Assembly: GCF_963082495.1 (NCBI RefSeq) | Contig: NZ_CAUJAN010000005.1 | Location: 36,001 to 100,000 of the forward strand | Reading direction: 5' to 3' | Length of the DNA: 64,000 nucleotides | From: Methanobrevibacter sp. V74 | Lineage (GTDB): Archaea > Methanobacteriota > Methanobacteria > Methanobacteriales > Methanobacteriaceae | Shown: positions 60,557-64,000 of the stretch, in pieces | Position numbering within the stretch: the stretch's first letter is position 1 | How the letters are laid out: the number at the start of each line of letters is the position of its first letter | Notes under the pieces: generated by a model | Seen by the model: only the letters and a program-made list of their open reading frames with translations | Told to the model about the DNA's origin: nothing | The model's database searches: none | Translations under genes and position numbers: made by a program

Positions 60557-61483
60557 ATGTTAAGTCCTAAAGAATTTATCGAAGATGCTGTGCAAAAAAT
60601 TAAAAAACAGATTGGTGATGAAAAAGCTATAATTGCATTGTCTGGTGGAGTAGATAGTTCAGTTTGTTCCGTTCTTGTTCATGAAGCTATTGGAGATAAC
60701 TTAACTGCGATTTTTGTTGATCATGGTCTTTTAAGAGAAGGGGAAGTTGAACAAGTAACCAATACTTTTAAAGACAGATTAAATTTCAAATTTGTTGATG
60801 CCTCTGATGAATTTATGGATGCCCTTGAAGGTGTTGACGATCCAGAAGAAAAAAGAAAAATTATTGGAAAAGTGTTTATTGAGGTATTTGAAAGAGAAGC
60901 AAAAAAATACGATGCCAAATACTTAGTTCAAGGCACTATTGCCCCTGATTGGATTGAAACCAAAGGCAAAATCAAATCCCACCACAACTTAGCTCTTCCT
61001 AGCGGAATGGTTTTAGAACTTTGTGAACCAATTCGTGATTTATACAAAGATGAAGTAAGAGAAATTGGTGATGAATTAGACTTGCCTGCAACAACTGTTT
61101 ACAGGCAGCCTTTCCCAGGACCCGGTCTTGGGGTTCGAGTAGTTGGTGAGTTAACCAGAGAAAATGTTGAAATTTGTAGAAAGGCAAATAAAATCGTTTG
61201 TGATGAAATTGAAGCTGCAGGCATCGACAAAGATGTATGGCAATACTTTGCTGTTTTAACTGATACTAAAGTTACCGGCGTTAAAGGAGACCGAAGAGAC
61301 TTTGGATACCTTGTTATAGTTAGAGTGGTTAACTCCATTGATGCAATGACTGCATCTGTTGCAGAACTTCCTTGGGAAGTTGTTCAAACTATTTCAAAAA
61401 GAATCACTTCAGAAATTTCTGAAGTTACACATGTTGCCTTATCAGTTAGTGATAAGCCACCTGCAACCATTGAATTCTGTTAA
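60557..61483 (+). CDS. guaAB: GMP synthase ATP-pyrophosphatase subunit
   Basis: In this 308-residue subunit the PP-loop is [21 protein letters not shown] near residue 25-45. Later come [50 protein letters not shown] and the C-terminal [11 protein letters not shown]. It adenylates XMP and aminates it with ammonia from GuaAA. I start it at 60557, since a longer frame overlaps the upstream gene. Confidence 0.95.
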   Translation: MLSPKEFIEDAVQKIKKQIGDEKAIIALSGGVDSSVCSVLVHEAIGDNLTAIFVDHGLLREGEVEQVTNTFKDRLNFKFVDASDEFMDALEGVDDPEEKRKIIGKVFIEVFEREAKKYDAKYLVQGTIAPDWIETKGKIKSHHNLALPSGMVLELCEPIRDLYKDEVREIGDELDLPATTVYRQPFPGPGLGVRVVGELTRENVEICRKANKIVCDEIEAAGIDKDVWQYFAVLTDTKVTGVKGDRRDFGYLVIVRVVNSIDAMTASVAELPWEVVQTISKRITSEISEVTHVALSVSDKPPATIEFC

Positions 61484-61509
61484 AAAAATACTATTTAATT
61501 AGTATTTTT
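61484..61509 (+). terminator. Terminator after guaAB
   Basis: AAAAATACT and AGTATTTTT form a perfect 9-bp stem just after the guaAB stop, followed by a T-rich tract to 61526. The nre gene begins only 22 bases later, so its promoter must overlap this region. Confidence 0.5.
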
Positions 61510-61531
61510 AATTTTTACTTTTTTTAAAACA

Positions 61532-62713
61532 ATGAAAACAACTAAAAATGCATATTTAGCCAAATTAACAGAACAGATTCAAATGAAATCTGTTAAGATT
61601 GGAAAAAATCTTGAAGGAACAACACCCCCATCAGTTTTTATTGGTAGATGGTCATATCCTAAAGTTTACGCCGGACCAATGATGAGTTCGCAAATGGGAG
61701 ATACCTCAATTATGGATTCTCCAGAAGAGTGGATTGGAAAAAATAAAACTCAAGATGAAATCATTAATTACAGAATGAATCTAGTTAGAGGTAAGCAATT
61801 AATAAAAATTGATGATTTAGAAAATCCTTTTGTTGAAAAGCTCAGAGATATATCTCTTGCATCCAAATCCATAGATAGTGAAGCTACTTTTGGAAAAAAA
61901 CCAAGAGGGTCTTTGCTTACAGAAGACAGTATGCCTCATGGTCCAAGTGCTGTTATTGAAAAATTTGATATTGATGCAGTTAGATGGGATAGGCATCTTG
62001 AAAAAACATTTTATGATACAGACCTAAAAGCAACAGAAGCTGTTCTGAACCTGCATGATAAAGAGGTTCCTTTCACCGCAATGCAAAAAGCATTCTCAAT
62101 TGGAGCCATCGGTACTAAAAATAAAAGAAAGCTTGTTCCAACACGTTGGTCAATTACTGCCTGCGATTCAACATTAGCAGATGAATTTTTAAAAGAAGTA
62201 AGAAAATTTGAAAGACTGGACTCTTATAGAGTTTATGAATTCGGAGCCCTAAACAATTATTATATTATAATTTTAACCCCAACTGAATGGCAATACGAAT
62301 GGTATGAAGCATTCATTAAATTAATGAAAAATGAAGAATTAATATTTTCCGATTATGAAACCAATGGCGGTAAAAAGGAATATTCCATTGTTGGAGGATG
62401 TTATTATACTGCTAAAATGGCAGTTCTAGATTATTTACTTAAAATTAAAAAACAGTCAGGTTTATTGATACTTAGGGAAGCTTATGATGGATATGTACCA
62501 TTAGGTGTTTTTAATGTACGTGAAAACATTAAAGAAGCAATGTTAAGACCATATTTAGAGTTTGAAACATTGAAAGATGCTTTAAGATATGCAGGTACAA
62601 AGTTAAAAATACCTATTAGCAGATATGTTAAACAAGGAACATTGCTTAATGAAATGCTTCACACAAAACAAACCACATTAGACATGTACTTTAAAAGTGA
62701 AAACAATGTTTAA
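61532..62713 (+). CDS. nreA: Nre-family DNA repair protein with PIP box
   Basis: The 393-residue archaeal protein has [20 protein letters not shown] near residue 31-50, [20 protein letters not shown] near 114-133 and GHGP-type [13 protein letters not shown]. The C-terminus ends [14 protein letters not shown], a clear PCNA-interacting (PIP) box. Nre proteins act with PCNA in repair of DNA damage. No Cys zinc finger is visible at the N-terminus, which fits the NreA-like type seen in some lineages. Confidence 0.85.
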   Translation: MKTTKNAYLAKLTEQIQMKSVKIGKNLEGTTPPSVFIGRWSYPKVYAGPMMSSQMGDTSIMDSPEEWIGKNKTQDEIINYRMNLVRGKQLIKIDDLENPFVEKLRDISLASKSIDSEATFGKKPRGSLLTEDSMPHGPSAVIEKFDIDAVRWDRHLEKTFYDTDLKATEAVLNLHDKEVPFTAMQKAFSIGAIGTKNKRKLVPTRWSITACDSTLADEFLKEVRKFERLDSYRVYEFGALNNYYIIILTPTEWQYEWYEAFIKLMKNEELIFSDYETNGGKKEYSIVGGCYYTAKMAVLDYLLKIKKQSGLLILREAYDGYVPLGVFNVRENIKEAMLRPYLEFETLKDALRYAGTKLKIPISRYVKQGTLLNEMLHTKQTTLDMYFKSENNV

Positions 62714-63653
62714 ATTTAAAAAACCATCCAATAAAACTTTGGAAGTGATGTGCGAAGTTGCAAAAGGAAATATTGAAAAAAACTATGAAGAAAGTTGTAT
62801 TGCTAAAATTAAAGAACTGACATGTAAAGAACATGTTAAAATTACTTCTAGTGGAAATAATAGTATTTTTATTGCTCTTGCAGCTATTGAAGGTGATGTA
62901 ATCATTCCTGATCAAGGCGGATGGCATGGATTTAAACAGATTGCGCGATTTTTAAATAAAAATATCATCACTTTAAAGACTGATGAAGGATTAATTAATA
63001 CTGAATATATGGATGACCTAAATTACAAAGACAATTCAGCACTGATATTTACAAGTTTTGCGGCATATACTGCCGAGCAAGATGTGAAATCAATTAATAA
63101 ATATTGCAATGACAGGGATATTTTAACTATTGAAGATGCTTCAGCAGGTATTGGGGACAACAAAAACAAATTAGGTCGGATTTCAAACATCGTTGTTGCC
63201 TCTACAGGTTCTCCAAAAATTATTAATGTTGGAGAAGGAGGATTTATCTCAACGAACAACAAAGAGATTTTCAATAAAACATCAATACCTCAAAAATTAA
63301 GTAAAACTTCACAAATTGTATGCAGTGGTGTAGATAGTGAAATTGATAATGTTAAAAAAAATTTTGACATGTCATTAAATGCAACAGAGTATGTAAAAAA
63401 ACATATACCTAATACATTACATTACAAAAAAAGAGGTCTTAATGTAATTATTCCCCATGATAATGCAAAATCAATTTGTTGGAATTTGAAAAAATCACTA
63501 AGTACAGATAAAAGTGGATTTATTACAGCCTGTCCAAATTATAATCGTGTGAAACAAAAAGCAATATGTGTAGAAATAAAAAATCTGGATTACAGTTGTC
63601 TTAAAAAAGAATATTTAGACATTATAATTGATACAGTTAATAATCAACTGTAA
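62706..63653 (+). CDS. DegT/aminotransferase-fold PLP protein
   Basis: The protein has about 315 residues. [15 protein letters not shown] near residue 48-62 is the small-ligand loop. [31 protein letters not shown] and [17 protein letters not shown] resemble the DegT/DnrJ aminotransferase fold, with a Lys in the last motif at the PLP position. Substrate unknown. The ATG at 62706 overlaps the nreA end by 8 bases; a GTG at 62697 is the alternative. Its coupling to nreA and nearness to Cgi121 is probably a conserved archaeal arrangement (inference). Confidence 0.7.
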   Translation: MFKFKKPSNKTLEVMCEVAKGNIEKNYEESCIAKIKELTCKEHVKITSSGNNSIFIALAAIEGDVIIPDQGGWHGFKQIARFLNKNIITLKTDEGLINTEYMDDLNYKDNSALIFTSFAAYTAEQDVKSINKYCNDRDILTIEDASAGIGDNKNKLGRISNIVVASTGSPKIINVGEGGFISTNNKEIFNKTSIPQKLSKTSQIVCSGVDSEIDNVKKNFDMSLNATEYVKKHIPNTLHYKKRGLNVIIPHDNAKSICWNLKKSLSTDKSGFITACPNYNRVKQKAICVEIKNLDYSCLKKEYLDIIIDTVNNQL

Positions 63654-64000
63654 GCTTAGTAATTCTATCAATTATAACCTCTTCAAGAGACATCATCTGA
63701 GTTTCAACATCATTTATATCATAGATTTCCATTAAATTTTTCTCATTTGGAATTAAAACATTATTATCTAAATTAAACATTGAAGATAACTCATTAGTGT
63801 AATCATTCGAGTTTATTAAAACCGCACATAAATTCATTTCACCCTCTTTTAAACCTAACATTTTAAAAGCTTTTGAAATTTGTCTTTGTGCAGAACATCT
63901 TAAAACAATTTCAACACTTATATCATTTGCCAAATTTTCGCCACGATTAAATGCTAAAAATGCCTGATTAACCCCATGAATTATATGATTCTTTGAAACA
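63637..64000 (-). CDS. KEOPS complex subunit Cgi121, N-terminus beyond the window
   Basis: The minus-strand frame is open to the window end: SKNHIIHGVNQAFLAFNRGE then VEIVLRCSAQRQISKAFKML, the Cgi121 pattern. Cgi121 binds the Bud32 kinase and the tRNA 3' end in the t6A-making KEOPS complex. The visible part is about 120 residues, roughly the C-terminal four fifths. An internal TTG at 63933 is not the start. It is convergent with the DegT-like gene, overlapping its end by 17 bases. Confidence 0.75.
   Translation of the reverse strand, partial: VSKNHIIHGVNQAFLAFNRGENLANDISVEIVLRCSAQRQISKAFKMLGLKEGEMNLCAVLINSNDYTNELSSMFNLDNNVLIPNEKNLMEIYDINDVETQMMSLEEVIIDRITKLTVDY

Noticed and set aside
1-64000. 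CRISPR arrays, tRNA and rRNA genes
   Set aside because: No regularly spaced repeats other than protein-coding adhesin repeats and no cloverleaf or rRNA-like GC-rich stretch was seen by eye. A covariance search could still find one.

Overview
The window is an AT-rich archaeal chromosome segment that fits Methanobrevibacter, a host-associated hydrogenotrophic methanogen. Four things point there: a complete energy-converting [NiFe] hydrogenase A (eha) operon, the archaeal GatDE amidotransferase, Nre and KEOPS-Cgi121 genes, and many large adhesin-like surface proteins, one with a pseudomurein-binding repeat. Start signals are archaeal (GGAGG or GGTGAT Shine-Dalgarno, TTTATATA promoters). The genus is inferred; the exact species is not determined.

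Layout. 1-16.3 kb is accessory: five adhesin-like genes mixed with IS630- and IS4/IS5-type transposase relics and a 171-bp MITE-like repeat. Between the adhesins sit a small LytTR regulator operon (2TM, LytTR, DUF3021) and a two-gene unit pairing a phytol/dolichol-kinase-like membrane protein with a tocopherol-cyclase-like protein. 16.5-20 kb holds a cupin protein, the uracil salvage pair upp-uraA and a queuosine-precursor-type transporter, followed by a decayed gene. 20.9-23.8 kb is a GtrB / GT39 / GtrA cell-surface glycosylation cassette, next to another dead IS copy. 25.4-40.5 kb is the metabolic core: ehaA to ehaR, an Ftr homologue, a PfkB kinase, a polyferredoxin, a CBS protein and a sugar-nucleotide epimerase, all on the minus strand. 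40.6-51.3 kb is on the plus strand apart from one small gene: an epimerase, a CPBP protease, an XRE-cupin regulator, an AMP-forming acyl-CoA synthetase, the 2-oxoacid:ferredoxin oxidoreductase vorCBA, then gatD and gatE. 51.5-58.3 kb is accessory again: a broken IS1182-type element abutting a headless adhesin, then ISM1-like and IS4/IS5-like debris. An orphan promoter flanked by two identical-architecture palindromes follows. 58.4-64 kb is conserved housekeeping: thioredoxin reductase, split GMP synthetase (guaAA, guaAB), NreA with a PIP box, a DegT-like protein, and KEOPS Cgi121 running off the end.

Working together. Eha uses H2 and an ion gradient to make reduced ferredoxin. Its gene neighbours (polyferredoxins, an Ftr homologue) tie that electron supply to the first steps of CO2 reduction. 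The acyl-CoA synthetase and Vor can use reduced ferredoxin for reductive carboxylation of activated short or branched acids to 2-oxoacids for amino-acid synthesis. The adhesins, glycosyltransferases and the LytTR unit are the host- or neighbour-facing layer.

A recurring feature is single-base indels, mostly in homopolymer runs, that break otherwise well-preserved genes (an adhesin signal peptide, the LytTR regulator, an adhesin C-terminus, a small membrane protein). These could be sequencing or assembly error, recent pseudogenisation, or phase variation. The most interesting leads are the palindrome-flanked orphan promoter with a terminated, structured ~200-nt transcript region at 58.03-58.30 kb, the VTE5-like/VTE1-like gene pair at 12.3-14.1 kb, and the homopolymer in the adhesin signal peptide at 5.45 kb. 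No tRNA, rRNA or CRISPR array was recognised.
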